Assembly (NCBI RefSeq): GCF_023887685.1
Contig: NZ_JAMWMR010000005.1
Location: forward strand, 1 to 64,000
DNA from: Streptomyces macrolidinus
Lineage (GTDB): Bacteria; Actinomycetota; Actinomycetes; Streptomycetales; Streptomycetaceae
Reading direction: 5' to 3'
DNA: 64,000 nt
The position numbers were made by a program, and so were the translations under genes. The notes below the pieces were generated by a model. It searched no databases. It saw nothing but the letters and a program-made list of their open reading frames with translations, and had not been told where the DNA came from. Below are positions 36,786 to 44,896 of the stretch, one piece after another. How positions within the stretch are numbered: position 1 is the first letter of the stretch; every line of letters begins with the position of its first letter.

Positions 36786-36806
36786 GATGTGCCGGTGCGG
36801 CACATC
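36786..36806. other. Hairpin in the 495-bp gap before the mannose synthase
   Basis: GATGTGCCG (36786-36794) pairs perfectly with CGGCACATC (36798-36806) around GTG. It may terminate the amidohydrolase transcript, whose stop is at 37017. The rest of 36522-37016 has no convincing gene; open frames there are Arg/Gly-rich and look non-coding. Confidence 0.45.
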
Positions 36807-37016
36807 CCCGACCCAGCGGCGCACCGGCGACGGCGTGGAGGTTCCCCGGTCGGACGTCCGGTGGTGGACCCGGCCGAACCTACCGGCCCGCGGCTCCCCA
36901 CTGTCAACAGCCGTTCGACCTGCGCATCTTCCCTCTCTGGCCTGGTCAGGGCAGAGAACGTACAGGTCGCGCGACGAAGGTTCGGCGGGTGATCGCCGCC
37001 GCACCACTCCTGGAGA

Positions 37017-38633
37017 TCACTCGCCCGGCCGTACGAACACCGTCCGGCCGCCCACGACGGTGCGCAGGCAGACGGGCAGGTCGAGGCCCGGGGTCAGATC
37101 CGGCAGTCCGGGGGTGCCCGAACGGGGGTCCGTGGACCAGCGGGCGACCCGGTCGTCGGGGGCCTGGACCACCAGCTCGTCGGTGCGCCACACCGCGTAG
37201 TCCGCGGGCGCGCCCGGCACCAGGACGCCCGCGTCGTCCCGTCCGACCGCCCGCCAGCCGCCGCGGGTGTGCGCGGTGAACGCGGCCCGTACGGAGACCC
37301 GGTGCTCGGGGGTGCGGTGGAAGGCCGCGGCGCGGACCGTGCCCCAGGGATCGAGCGGGGTGACGGGGCTGTCGGAGCCGAAGGCGAGCGGGACGCCGGT
37401 GCGCAGCAGGGCCGCGAACGGGTTCAGCGTGCGGGCCCGCTCCACGCCGAGGCGCTGGGCGTACATGCCCTCCTCGCCGCCCCACAGCGCGTCGAAGGCG
37501 GGCTGCACGGAGGCGGTCAGGCCGAGTTCGGCGAAGGCCGCGATGATCTCGGGGGTGAGCATCTCGGCGTGCTCGACACGGTGGCGGGCGGCGCGCACGC
37601 GGGCGAGGCCGAGCTTCTCGGCGGCGGCGCGCATCCCCTCGATCACCGCGGTCACGGCCGCGTCCCCGATCGCGTGGAAGCCCGCCTGGAGCCCGACCTC
37701 GGTGCAGGCGACGACATGGGTGGCGATGTCGGCCGCGTCGAGGTTCGCGGTGCCGTGGTGGGCCGCGTCGGCGTACGGCTCGTGCAGGCACGCGGAGTGC
37801 GAGCCGAGCGAACCGTCGACGAACAGGTCACCGGCGGCGCCGAGCGCGCCCAGCTCCCGCGCCTTGTCGACATCGCGCTCGGCCCAGTAGCCGACGACCC
37901 GGGGGCCCGACTCCTGCGCGGCCAGGCTCAGCAGCCCGGTGAAGTCGTCCTCGGAGGAGATGTCCGGGCCCGCGCACTCATGGACCGAACCGATGCCGAG
38001 GGAGGCGGCGTGCGCGAGGGCGGCGCGCTGGGCCTCGGTGCGCTGCGCGGGGGTGACGGCCGCGAACGCGGCGGCGCGCACGGCGTGGTGGGCATCGCGG
38101 GTGAGCGGCTCCCCGTCCACGAAGCCGGCCTTGTCCCGTACGCCCGGGGCCAAGTCCAGCAGGGCGGTGGTGGCGACGGCCGAGTGGACGTCGATACGGC
38201 TCAGATAGAGCGCGCGGCCACCGGTCGCCTCGTCCAGTTCGTCCCGCCGCGGCGCCCGGCCTTCGGGCCAGCAGGCCGCGTCCCAGCCGTGGCCCAACAG
38301 CACCCGGTCGTCCGGGTGGGCGGCGGCGAAGTCGCGGACGCGGGCGAGGGCGGCGGCCAGGGACGGGGCGCTCGACAGGTCGAGACCGGTGAGCGCGAGT
38401 CCGGTGGAGGTGGTGTGGACGTGCGCGTCGGTGAACGCCGGGGTGACCAGTGCACCGTCCAGGTCGACGACCTCGTCCACGCCGTCCGCGAAGGCGTCGG
38501 CGGCGCCTTCGGAGCCGACCCAGGCGACCTGACCGCGCTCGACCACCATGGCGGTGGCGAAGGGGTCGACGGGGCTGTGGACTTCTCCTCGGCGCAGCAG
38601 AACGGTCCGCGGCGGGGTGGTGCGCTCATTCAT
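37017..38633 (-). CDS. Amidohydrolase family 3 (YtcJ-like)
   Basis: A 538-residue metal-dependent hydrolase of the amidohydrolase-3 branch. The metal-binding start is TDAHVHTT (His71, His73). Later ligand motifs HAIGD, HRVEHAEML and FGSDSPV are present, so the enzyme should be active. The substrate is not predictable; YtcJ-type proteins act on diverse amides and formamides. No signal peptide is seen. The downstream gap of 495 bp and the opposite-side Lrp gene suggest it is monocistronic. Confidence 0.9.
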   Translation of the reverse strand: MNERTTPPRTVLLRRGEVHSPVDPFATAMVVERGQVAWVGSEGAADAFADGVDEVVDLDGALVTPAFTDAHVHTTSTGLALTGLDLSSAPSLAAALARVRDFAAAHPDDRVLLGHGWDAACWPEGRAPRRDELDEATGGRALYLSRIDVHSAVATTALLDLAPGVRDKAGFVDGEPLTRDAHHAVRAAAFAAVTPAQRTEAQRAALAHAASLGIGSVHECAGPDISSEDDFTGLLSLAAQESGPRVVGYWAERDVDKARELGALGAAGDLFVDGSLGSHSACLHEPYADAAHHGTANLDAADIATHVVACTEVGLQAGFHAIGDAAVTAVIEGMRAAAEKLGLARVRAARHRVEHAEMLTPEIIAAFAELGLTASVQPAFDALWGGEEGMYAQRLGVERARTLNPFAALLRTGVPLAFGSDSPVTPLDPWGTVRAAAFHRTPEHRVSVRAAFTAHTRGGWRAVGRDDAGVLVPGAPADYAVWRTDELVVQAPDDRVARWSTDPRSGTPGLPDLTPGLDLPVCLRTVVGGRTVFVRPGE

Positions 38634-38711
38634 GAGACCAGTCTCGCGCCTCCCGCGGCCCGTCCCGCACCGAGGGCCTCTTCGAAGATCCCGGACACCG
38701 GCCCGGGCGCG

Positions 38712-39152
38712 TCAGATCTTGGGCGGTCTCGCCTCGTACGGGGTCGACAGGACCACCGTGGTGCGGGTCGAGACGCCTGCGAGCGAGCGCACCCGGGCCA
38801 GGAGTTCCTCCAGCTCGTGCGGGGTGGCCACGCGGACCTTGAGGATGTAGTTCTCGTCGCCCGCCACGCTGTGGCACGCCTCGATCTCCGGGACGCCTGC
38901 CAGGCGTTCGGCGATGTCGTCGGGGGCGCTGGGATCGAACGGCTTCACCGAGATGAACGCGGTCAGCGACAGCCCCACGGCCTCGGCGTCGACGACCGCG
39001 GCGTACCCGCGGATGACGCCGCGCTGCTCCAGCCGGCGCACCCGCTGGTGCACCGCCGACGTGGACAGGCCCGTGGCCTTGCCCAGGTCGGTGTAGCTCA
39101 TCCGCCCGTCCGTGACGAGCAGCTCCACGATCTGTCGGTCCAGCTCCTCCAT
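38712..39152 (-). CDS. Lrp/AsnC family regulator
   Basis: A 146-residue transcription factor. The N-terminal helix-turn-helix (residues 1-60, TDLGKATGLSTSAVHQRVRRL) is followed by an RNP-like ligand-binding RAM domain (ACHSVAGDENYILKVRV). Members form octamers and sense amino acids. The start at 39152 has no clear ribosome site, so it may be leaderless. It lies 78 bp upstream of the amidohydrolase on the same strand and may regulate or be co-transcribed with it. Confidence 0.92.
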   Translation of the reverse strand: MEELDRQIVELLVTDGRMSYTDLGKATGLSTSAVHQRVRRLEQRGVIRGYAAVVDAEAVGLSLTAFISVKPFDPSAPDDIAERLAGVPEIEACHSVAGDENYILKVRVATPHELEELLARVRSLAGVSTRTTVVLSTPYEARPPKI

Positions 39153-39366
39153 GCCGCTAGAACCTACAGGGCGCCCGTTCCCGGCGGATGCCGTGTGCGG
39201 GACAAACCCACCGGGGCGGACATGCGCAAGCCGTATGTGATGAACGCCACACCGCCTGGACCGGCTTCGTGATGCTCTCGTGATTACCGCCGAGACCGGA
39301 CGGGAAGTGCTTGCTGTGGTCGACGCCGAAGCGGCTTGTTCGACCCAGCCCGAGGGGGAGAATCCC

Positions 39367-39777
39367 ATGCAGAGTCTGAAGCGCCGTGGTCGTGGCGCGC
39401 CCAAGCGGCTCCAGCCCGCTGTCGAGCCTGAGCCGGACGACGTCGAAGCCGATGACGAGTTCGGCGCGTACGACACCTTCGAGATGTACCGGGTGATCTG
39501 CCCGGACTGCGCGCAGCCCATCGCGCTCCTGGCGGGCGAGGACGTCCTGCCCGAGCACGCGCTGTGCGCCTCGCCGTGGAACCCGTTCGGTCTGACGGTC
39601 TGCCCCGGTACGGGCCGCGCGGCGGCCGACACCCGGCCCGCGGACGAGTCCACGAAGCCCCAGGAACAGGACACGGCCCTGCTGTTGACGCTCCCTCAGG
39701 GGCTCGACTGGCGGACCCAGCCGTTCTCGCACGTCGGCGGGCCGGGTTCGCGCCCGATGCGGCGTCTGGCCGCCTGA
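39367..39777 (+). CDS. Conserved hypothetical protein
   Basis: A 136-residue soluble protein, acidic after a basic start (MQSLKRRGRGAPKRL). YRVICPDCAQPIALL followed by a later ALCASPW and VCPGTG gives four cysteines that could bind zinc. The ATG at 39367 follows GAGGGGGAG at good spacing. It is divergent from the Lrp gene (214 bp), so both promoters lie there. No family is recognised. Confidence 0.75.
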   Translation: MQSLKRRGRGAPKRLQPAVEPEPDDVEADDEFGAYDTFEMYRVICPDCAQPIALLAGEDVLPEHALCASPWNPFGLTVCPGTGRAAADTRPADESTKPQEQDTALLLTLPQGLDWRTQPFSHVGGPGSRPMRRLAA

Positions 39778-39907
39778 GGCCCGCACGTCGGTATGTCTCC
39801 GTGCGTACGTCTGCGTACGCACTTCCCTCCGCGGCCCGTGGGAACGGGAACTCACGCTCGATGAGCGGCGGCGGTGACCTGTGCCCGCGCCCCGGCGTTG
39901 TTCATGC

Positions 39908-40165
39908 ATGACCGCCACAGACAGCGGGCGTCGGCGATGGGTGCTCGTTCCGACGCCGGCCGTATCGCTTCCGCCGCCACAGCATCAGGACCCACCCATC
40001 TACCGTGCGCTGATGCGGGTCTGGGCCGATCGCGGACGGACGCTGCCGGGGCGCCACGACCCGGAGTGGGTTCGGCTCGCGGCGCCCCCGTTCGGTCAGG
40101 GCCTGCTCACGGCGGGTCTGGATCCGTTCAGCGCGTCTCGGGTCCTGCGAGGTGACGGGCGATGA
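39908..40165 (+). CDS. Small hypothetical protein
   Basis: An 85-residue protein (MTATDSGRRRWVLVP...) with a compact middle, IYRALMRVWADRGRTLPGRHDPEWVRLAAPP, that looks like real protein sequence. No ribosome site precedes the ATG, so it may be leaderless or wrongly bounded. Its last 38 bases overlap the 3' end of the convergent acyl-CoA dehydrogenase gene. Confidence 0.5.
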   Translation: MTATDSGRRRWVLVPTPAVSLPPPQHQDPPIYRALMRVWADRGRTLPGRHDPEWVRLAAPPFGQGLLTAGLDPFSASRVLRGDGR

Positions 40166-41303
40166 CCATGCGCTGGATCTGGTTCGTGCCCTCGACGATC
40201 TGCAGGACCTTGGCCTCGCGCATATAGCGCTCGACCGGGAAGTCCGCGGTGTAGCCGTACCCGCCGAGCACCTGGACGGCGTCGGTGGTCACCCGCATCA
40301 CCGTGTCGGTGCAGTGCAACTTGGCCATGGCCGCCTGCTTGGCGAAGGGCCGACCGGCGTCACGCAGCCGCGCCGCCGCCAGATACAGCGCCCGCCCGGC
40401 CTCGATCTGGGTCGCCATGTCGGCGAGCATGAAGCGCAGCCCCTGGAAGTCGGAGATCGGCCGCCCGAACTGCTGCCGCCCGGAGGCGTAGGCGACCGCC
40501 TCGTCGAGCGCCGCCTGGGCCACGCCGATGGCGCACGCCGCGATACCGAGGCGCCCGGAGTCGAGCGCGGACAGGGCGATCGCGAAGCCCTGCCCCTCCT
40601 CCCCGAGACGGCGGTCGTCATCGAGACGTACGCCGTCGAAGTGGACCTGCGCGGTGGGCGACCCCTTCATGCCCATCTTCTTCTCCGGCGCCGCGCTGCT
40701 GAGCCCCTCGATGTCGCCGGGCACCAGGAACGCGGTGATGCCGCGCGGGCCCTCGCCGCCGGTGCGCGCCATCAGGGTGTAGAAGTCCGCGATCCCGCCG
40801 TGTGTGATCCAGGACTTGCTGCCGTCGACCGTCCAGCGCCCGTCGTCGCCCCGGACGGCTCGGGTCCGCAGCGACGCCGCGTCCGACCCGGAGGCGGCCT
40901 CGGACAGGCAGTACGCACCCAGCAGACCGCCCCCGAGCATCGCGGGCAGATGCTCGGCCCGCTGCTCCTTGGTGCCGTAGTACGCGAGGCCGTGACAGGC
41001 CAGGGTGTGGACGCTGACGCCGAGGCCCACCGTGAGCCGGGCGGCGGCCAGCTCCTCGAGGACCTGGAGGTAGACCTCGTAGGGCTGGTCCCCGCCGCCG
41101 TACTCGGAGTCGTACGGCAGGCCGAGCAGGCCGGACTCGGAGAGCAGGCGAAAGACCTCGCGCGGGAAGAGCCCGGCGTCCTCCTCCTCGGCCGCCTTCG
41201 GGGCGATCTCGCGCTGCGCGATGTCTCGGACGAGTGAGATCAGCTCTCGGGCCTCGTCCGTGGGCAGTTGTCGGTCAACCGGCTGCGGGGCGCGGTCGGG
41301 CAT
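40128..41303 (-). CDS. Acyl-CoA dehydrogenase
   Basis: A 391-residue FAD enzyme that introduces the 2,3-double bond into acyl-CoA. The two family signatures are visible: GAYCLSEAASGSDA in the middle and the C-terminal QVLGGYGYTADFPVERYMREAK. The catalytic glutamate is in IVEGTNQIQR. Chain-length preference cannot be told. The start at 41303 (MPDRAPQPVD) has a GGAGAG site. It is the last conserved chromosomal gene before the accessory region. A GntR-like operator lies about 200 bp upstream. Confidence 0.92.
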   Translation of the reverse strand: MPDRAPQPVDRQLPTDEARELISLVRDIAQREIAPKAAEEEDAGLFPREVFRLLSESGLLGLPYDSEYGGGDQPYEVYLQVLEELAAARLTVGLGVSVHTLACHGLAYYGTKEQRAEHLPAMLGGGLLGAYCLSEAASGSDAASLRTRAVRGDDGRWTVDGSKSWITHGGIADFYTLMARTGGEGPRGITAFLVPGDIEGLSSAAPEKKMGMKGSPTAQVHFDGVRLDDDRRLGEEGQGFAIALSALDSGRLGIAACAIGVAQAALDEAVAYASGRQQFGRPISDFQGLRFMLADMATQIEAGRALYLAAARLRDAGRPFAKQAAMAKLHCTDTVMRVTTDAVQVLGGYGYTADFPVERYMREAKVLQIVEGTNQIQRMVIARHLAGPETR

Positions 41304-41509
41304 GGCAACGCTCTCCTCCCTCTCGGGCACATCGGCGAACACGCGCTTCGGTGGGGCGGCTCCGCCGGGTCTCACTGGCCCAGCCGACGCTCCCCACTCC
41401 GGGTCTCGGACGCGGCTGACCAGCGGCTGTGCGGTTGGAGTATGCCCGATCAGAGGCAGCGAGTCACCAGTTAACGAGCGCTTACTTTCGGAAGATTCCC
41501 GCCCGCACG

Positions 41510-41525
41510 AATGGTCTGAACCATT
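41510..41525. promoter_or_regulatory. GntR-like operator upstream of acyl-CoA dehydrogenase
   Basis: AATGGT-CTGA-ACCATT, a perfect inverted repeat. The core TGGTCTGAACCA resembles operators of the GntR family (FadR and DasR types share TGGT...ACCA). The CDS starts 207 bp away. The regulator is not identified. Confidence 0.45.
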
Positions 41526-41560
41526 AGCCCGAACGGAGCAGTGTCCGGTGGCACCCCGAA

Positions 41561-41598
41561 CATGGCGAGACCCCCGGTCTCCCGGGGGTCTCGCCATG
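41561..41598. terminator. Strong terminator at the core/accessory boundary
   Basis: A perfect 17-bp stem: CATGGCGAGACCCCCGG (41561-41577) pairs with 41582-41598 around TCTC. It lies 42 bases after the stop of the orphan minus-strand reading frame at 41640, so it probably belonged to that gene. Confidence 0.85.
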
Positions 41599-41639
41599 TG
41601 GTCGGTACCTACAGCGTCGTACCTACAGCGTCAGTGGCA

Positions 41640-41798
41640 TCAGCGGACACCCACCGCCGCAAGCGCCTTGCGCTGACGTCCACTGAGCTGAGCCGGGAAG
41701 TAGAGGTAACAGACCCCGCCCGTGCCGGAGACGACCGTGCCGGAGGCGTTGTGCCGCTTGGTGCGCAGCCAGATGTTCTCCAATTGGGAGGGCGTTTC
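41640..41798 (-). pseudogene. Orphan 3' end of an unknown gene
   Basis: A 52-residue open stretch with no clear start; an in-frame stop lies at 41799-41801. The text reads like genuine protein (ENIWLRTKRHNASGTVV, then GVCYLYFPAQLSGRQRKAL) and ends 42 bases before a strong terminator. I do not recognise the family. The rest of 41802-42056 shows a 9-bp hairpin (GGAGGGCGT 41787-41795 with ACGCCCTCC 41809-41817) and no convincing gene. Confidence 0.35.
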
Positions 41799-42056
41799 CT
41801 AGCACGCGACGCCCTCCTAAGCAAACGCACAGGTCACAGCGATGGAACCAGTGAGGACTGGCGTGGGGTGTATGCGCTCGTGCTGACCCGGTGCTGGTTT
41901 CCGTTGGCGTCCGTTCCGGACCGTTCGGGTGCCTCGCGCTGGTTCCGTGCTGACCCGCTGCCCCTCTTCACCCGGCAGACCTCCACCCACTTGGTGCGGC
42001 CGCCTTTCCACACTACCGTCCTCGCGAACAGCCGAATCTTGCGTGGGGAACTGTTT

Positions 42057-42236
42057 ATGCACGAGCCGATGTGGGACGTTAAGGCGCTTGCCGCCTATCT
42101 CGGGAAGCCGACTTCCTGGGTGTACGACAACCACCTCAGGGAAGAAGTACCGAGCTTCCGCGTAGGCCAGCAGCTACGGTTCTCCCCGACAGAGGTTCGG
42201 CAATGGCTGGAAGATCGATGCCGAATGGTCGCATGA
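42057..42236 (+). CDS. Excisionase-like helix-turn-helix protein
   Basis: A 59-residue DNA-binding protein of the MerR/excisionase (Xis) type: DVKALAAYLGKPTSWVYDNH forms the helix-turn-helix and FRVGQQLRFSPTEVRQWLE the wing and last helix. Such genes normally precede a site-specific integrase of an actinobacterial integrative element. No integrase follows; instead the stop codon overlaps a serine dehydratase gene fragment. The ATG at 42057 has GGGGAA 7 bases upstream. Confidence 0.8.
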   Translation: MHEPMWDVKALAAYLGKPTSWVYDNHLREEVPSFRVGQQLRFSPTEVRQWLEDRCRMVA

Positions 42237-42295
42237 ACGTTAAATACAAGGAGACGGCCCGGGGCGGGCTGGCGGTGAACATCATCGAGTGCTAG
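42233..42295 (+). pseudogene. 3' end of an L-serine dehydratase gene (probable att relic)
   Basis: Twenty codons and a stop encode a tail ending KYKETARGGLAVNIIEC. E. coli SdaA ends MNAKYRETSRGGLAIKVQCD, so this is the conserved C-terminus of an iron-sulfur L-serine ammonia-lyase without the rest of the gene. It abuts the excisionase gene, which fits an attachment site where an element integrated into the 3' end of sdaA and carried a copy of that end. From 42296 to 42537 no gene is seen. Confidence 0.7.
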
Positions 42296-42565
42296 AGAAA
42301 CAGGCCCTGACCAGCTCGTTCGTTCCTTTCGGCGCTGTCATGACCTTCCTTGCTTACGCGGCGGAAAGTCCCTGGAGACTCTCTGAGACAGGTGTGGAAG
42401 TCCCTGGGAGTTCCCACAAGCCAGGCGTCTGGTCTTGTGGCTCGTGCCAGGTACTCAACGACAGTCCTCCGTCGTCCGGAATCACTTCACCAGCGAAGAC
42501 GGTGGCTTTGATCAGCTCGCGCGGGCGCGAAGTGTGCCTAATACTCCAGCCGTAGATCGTGATCT

Positions 42566-43882
42566 TCATGTCTGATTCGCGGCTTGTCGTCGGTAATGGC
42601 TTGCCTGGGCTCGTGCCTGGTGGCGGCGTCGCCAGGCGGACCAGCCGAGCCTGTGGGCCGCGTCGTGCATGGGTTGGGTGAGGAGCATCGTGAACAGCCG
42701 CTGGATCTCGTTGCAGGTGAGCGGGATCAGCTCGTCTGGGGCGGGATGGCGGGCGTGTTCATCAGCGCGGACTACGGCGAGGAAGGCGTGAGCGAGCATG
42801 GCCAGGGTGACCCAGCCGGACCACGAGGTGAAGCGCCGGACCTGGTGTTCGTCCAGCCCGGCCAGGCCCTTTCCGGCCTGAAACGTCTCTTCCACCCGCC
42901 ATCTTGAACCGGCGACGCGGACCAGCGTGGTCAGGGGCACCGGGGCGGGCGAGAAGCAGCGGTAGTAGGCCAGTTCGCCGGTGGTGCGGTTGCGGCGGAT
43001 CAGCAGTTGGTGGCTGCCGGCCTGGGCTTCGGCCAGGTCGATGACTGCCCAGTCGTAGAAGCGGTGCCCCTTGGCCCCAGCCCCGGCCGACAGCTTCTGC
43101 CAGGCCCGCTTGGGCACTTTCGCGGCCAGGACGTCCGCGCGGAACTTCCCGGCAGTGGTGGTGACTTCGGCCGAGCAGGCCACGGCGAGCACGTAGCCGA
43201 CTTGGCGCTCTTCCAACGCGGACCGCAGGCGCGGGTTGCCGCCGTAGACCTCGTCGCCTGCGACCCAGCGCACGCGGTGTCCGGCGTCCAGGAACCGGCC
43301 GATCATGCGGGCGGCCAGCTCCGGCTTGGTCGCGAAGACGGTGTCCTCGCCAAGGCCCGCTGCCCGGCAGCGGGCCGGGTCGCACGTCCACGAGCGCGGA
43401 ATGTACAGCTCACGGTCCACTGCCGCGTGCCCGCGGCGGCCAGCGTAGACGAGGTAGACGGCGACCTGGGCATTCTCGATCCTGCCGGCGGTGCCGGTGT
43501 ACTGGCGCTGGACACCCACGGTGTGCGTGCCTTTCTTCACGTCCCCGGTCTCGTCGACGACGAGTACCGCATCCTCATCACTCAGATGCTCCAGGACGTA
43601 CTCGCGCACGTCATCACGGACTCGGTCGGCATCCCACCTGGCCCGGCCGAGCAGGTGCTGCATGCCGTCCGGACTGGGCTGCCCGGCCCACTCGGCGATG
43701 CTCCAGCAGTTCTTGCGCGGCAGGTCCGACAGCAGCCCCAGCACCAAGTCCCTGACCCGGCGCCGGGGTTCGACCCGCGCGAACCGGCCCGCTATCCGGG
43801 ACATCAGGGCCTCGAACGCCTCCTGCCAGCGGGCAGGGTCTACGCTGTGACCCGCGGCCACCATCTGAACTTCAGTCTTCAC
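42566..43882 (-). CDS. IS701 family transposase
   Basis: A 438-residue DDE transposase. The catalytic aspartates lie in VLVVDETGDVKKG and in VAGDEVYGGNP, and the conserved Trp-Arg-Val-Glu-Glu block SRWRVEETFQAGKGLAGLDEH holds the glutamate. Length and motifs match IS701. The GTG at 43882 opens the frame; an ATG at 43864 (MVAAGHSVDP) is an alternative. The stop codon runs into the left inverted repeat. The frame is intact. Confidence 0.92.
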   Translation of the reverse strand: MKTEVQMVAAGHSVDPARWQEAFEALMSRIAGRFARVEPRRRVRDLVLGLLSDLPRKNCWSIAEWAGQPSPDGMQHLLGRARWDADRVRDDVREYVLEHLSDEDAVLVVDETGDVKKGTHTVGVQRQYTGTAGRIENAQVAVYLVYAGRRGHAAVDRELYIPRSWTCDPARCRAAGLGEDTVFATKPELAARMIGRFLDAGHRVRWVAGDEVYGGNPRLRSALEERQVGYVLAVACSAEVTTTAGKFRADVLAAKVPKRAWQKLSAGAGAKGHRFYDWAVIDLAEAQAGSHQLLIRRNRTTGELAYYRCFSPAPVPLTTLVRVAGSRWRVEETFQAGKGLAGLDEHQVRRFTSWSGWVTLAMLAHAFLAVVRADEHARHPAPDELIPLTCNEIQRLFTMLLTQPMHDAAHRLGWSAWRRRHQARAQASHYRRQAANQT

Positions 43883-43936
43883 ACACCGATGATCATCGGT
43901 GGCCGCACCCCTCCCCGGACGGACTCGTCGGCACGA

Positions 43937-44491
43937 TCACCGTCTGCTCGCGGAACGCGGCCCGGTCCAGTCGGTGGCGGCCACCACCTCGTGCGCGATG
44001 TCCACGACGGCCCGCCCATCCGTCACCACCCTTACGGTCTCCGCGGGTGCCAACTGGTCCAGCAGCCGAGCCTTGCGAGCACTGCCCTCCAGCTCCTGCT
44101 CCAGCTCCGAGCCGAGTTCCCGGCGCACCAGCCGCTCACGGGCGGTGGCATCGGAGGCAGTGAGCAGGACCCGTACGATCCGCACCCCCGTCCCCATGGC
44201 ACGCTCGAACATCCCAGCCGCCTCGGGAAGAACCACCACGGTGTTCGTATAGATCAGCCGCCGGTAGCCGCGCCGGGCGAAGTTCGCCCACACAGCAGTC
44301 AGATTGCTCTCCGTGATCTCCGAACGGTGAGGATCCCCTTCCGGGGCCGGATGAACCTGGCCCATGAAGTCTCCATCGATGACCGCATGGGAGACCGCCG
44401 CTGCCCGCAGCAACGCTGAAACCTCCCACCCCACTGTCGTCTTACCGACTCCGGCTCGCCCTCCGATGAGCAGTACTTCCGCGTGATCCAT
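43937..44491 (-). CDS. P-loop kinase-like passenger protein
   Basis: A 184-residue soluble protein. Walker A GRAGVGKT (residues 11-18) is followed by AVIDGDFMG, a pattern of small-molecule kinases such as adenylylsulfate or gluconate kinases and of zeta-toxin relatives. RERLVRRELGSELEQEL could be a lid segment. It lies between the transposase and the right inverted repeat, so it moves with the transposon. It may be a selected cargo gene, or a transposition helper. No partner antitoxin is visible. Confidence 0.75.
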   Translation of the reverse strand: MDHAEVLLIGGRAGVGKTTVGWEVSALLRAAAVSHAVIDGDFMGQVHPAPEGDPHRSEITESNLTAVWANFARRGYRRLIYTNTVVVLPEAAGMFERAMGTGVRIVRVLLTASDATARERLVRRELGSELEQELEGSARKARLLDQLAPAETVRVVTDGRAVVDIAHEVVAATDWTGPRSASRR

Positions 44492-44642
44492 AGAGGCAGC
44501 GTGCCAGCTCGCATCCCTCTCACGCGATCCGATATCGACAGCCCAGGGCTGCGGGCACCATGAGCAAGATCACGATCTACGGCTGGAGTACTAAGAGGTC
44601 ACGCCGATAGGCGCGTTGAGTGAGTCTGGGCGGCGACCAAAG

Positions 44643-44759
44643 ATGAGGTCCAGCGGCCTGTGCCTCAACGTGCGGGGCGGAAATCCCGAGGACGGCGCGC
44701 AGATCGTCCAGCACGACTGCGACGTACACACGCCCACCCGACGGTTCACCCTGGGCTGA
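44643..44759 (+). pseudogene. Remnant of a ricin-type (beta-trefoil) lectin domain
   Basis: About 38 residues contain SGLCLNVRGGNPEDGAQIVQ followed by HDC, the core of one RICIN/CBM13 repeat. There is no signal peptide, no further repeat and a stop at 44757, so it is a fragment. It lies next to the transposon. The rest of the 302-bp gap 44595-44896 has no gene that I can support. Confidence 0.5.
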
Positions 44760-44896
44760 CCTGAGCCTGCCGTCAGGCACGTTCCTGTAGACCATTGGCC
44801 CACGGCCGCTGACCGTGGGCCTTGGCGTCAACCTGACACCTTCCCATCAGCCCCGGGTGGGGCAACGTTCCTGGACGAGGCGGGTCGACCGTCAAC

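Larger units (their letters stand above)
42538..44594. mobile_element. IS701-family transposon with passenger gene
   Basis: The element proper spans 42,542-44,590 (2,049 bp). Its ends are 25-bp perfect inverted repeats at 42542-42566 (starting TACTCCAGCCGTAGATCG) and 44566-44590. It is flanked by direct repeats CTAA (42538-42541 and 44591-44594), which fit the 4-bp YTAR target duplication of IS701. Inside are the transposase and a second gene encoding a P-loop kinase, both on the minus strand. Intact ends and gene suggest a recent, possibly active insertion. Confidence 0.9.

Noticed and set aside
41561..41620. tRNA gene as integration target at the core/accessory junction
   Set aside because: The strong stem here is a simple hairpin with a 4-base loop; no cloverleaf, anticodon arm or TTCGA motif is present.
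42354..42569. Minus-strand frame whose first codons lie inside the left inverted repeat of the transposon
   Set aside because: Its start is supplied by the transposon end. It might be the tail of an interrupted gene, but joining across the CTAA duplication did not restore a convincing frame.
43937..44491. Toxin-antitoxin pair built on the passenger kinase
   Set aside because: No antitoxin-sized frame with a ribosome site is adjacent; the zeta-toxin idea remains only a possibility.
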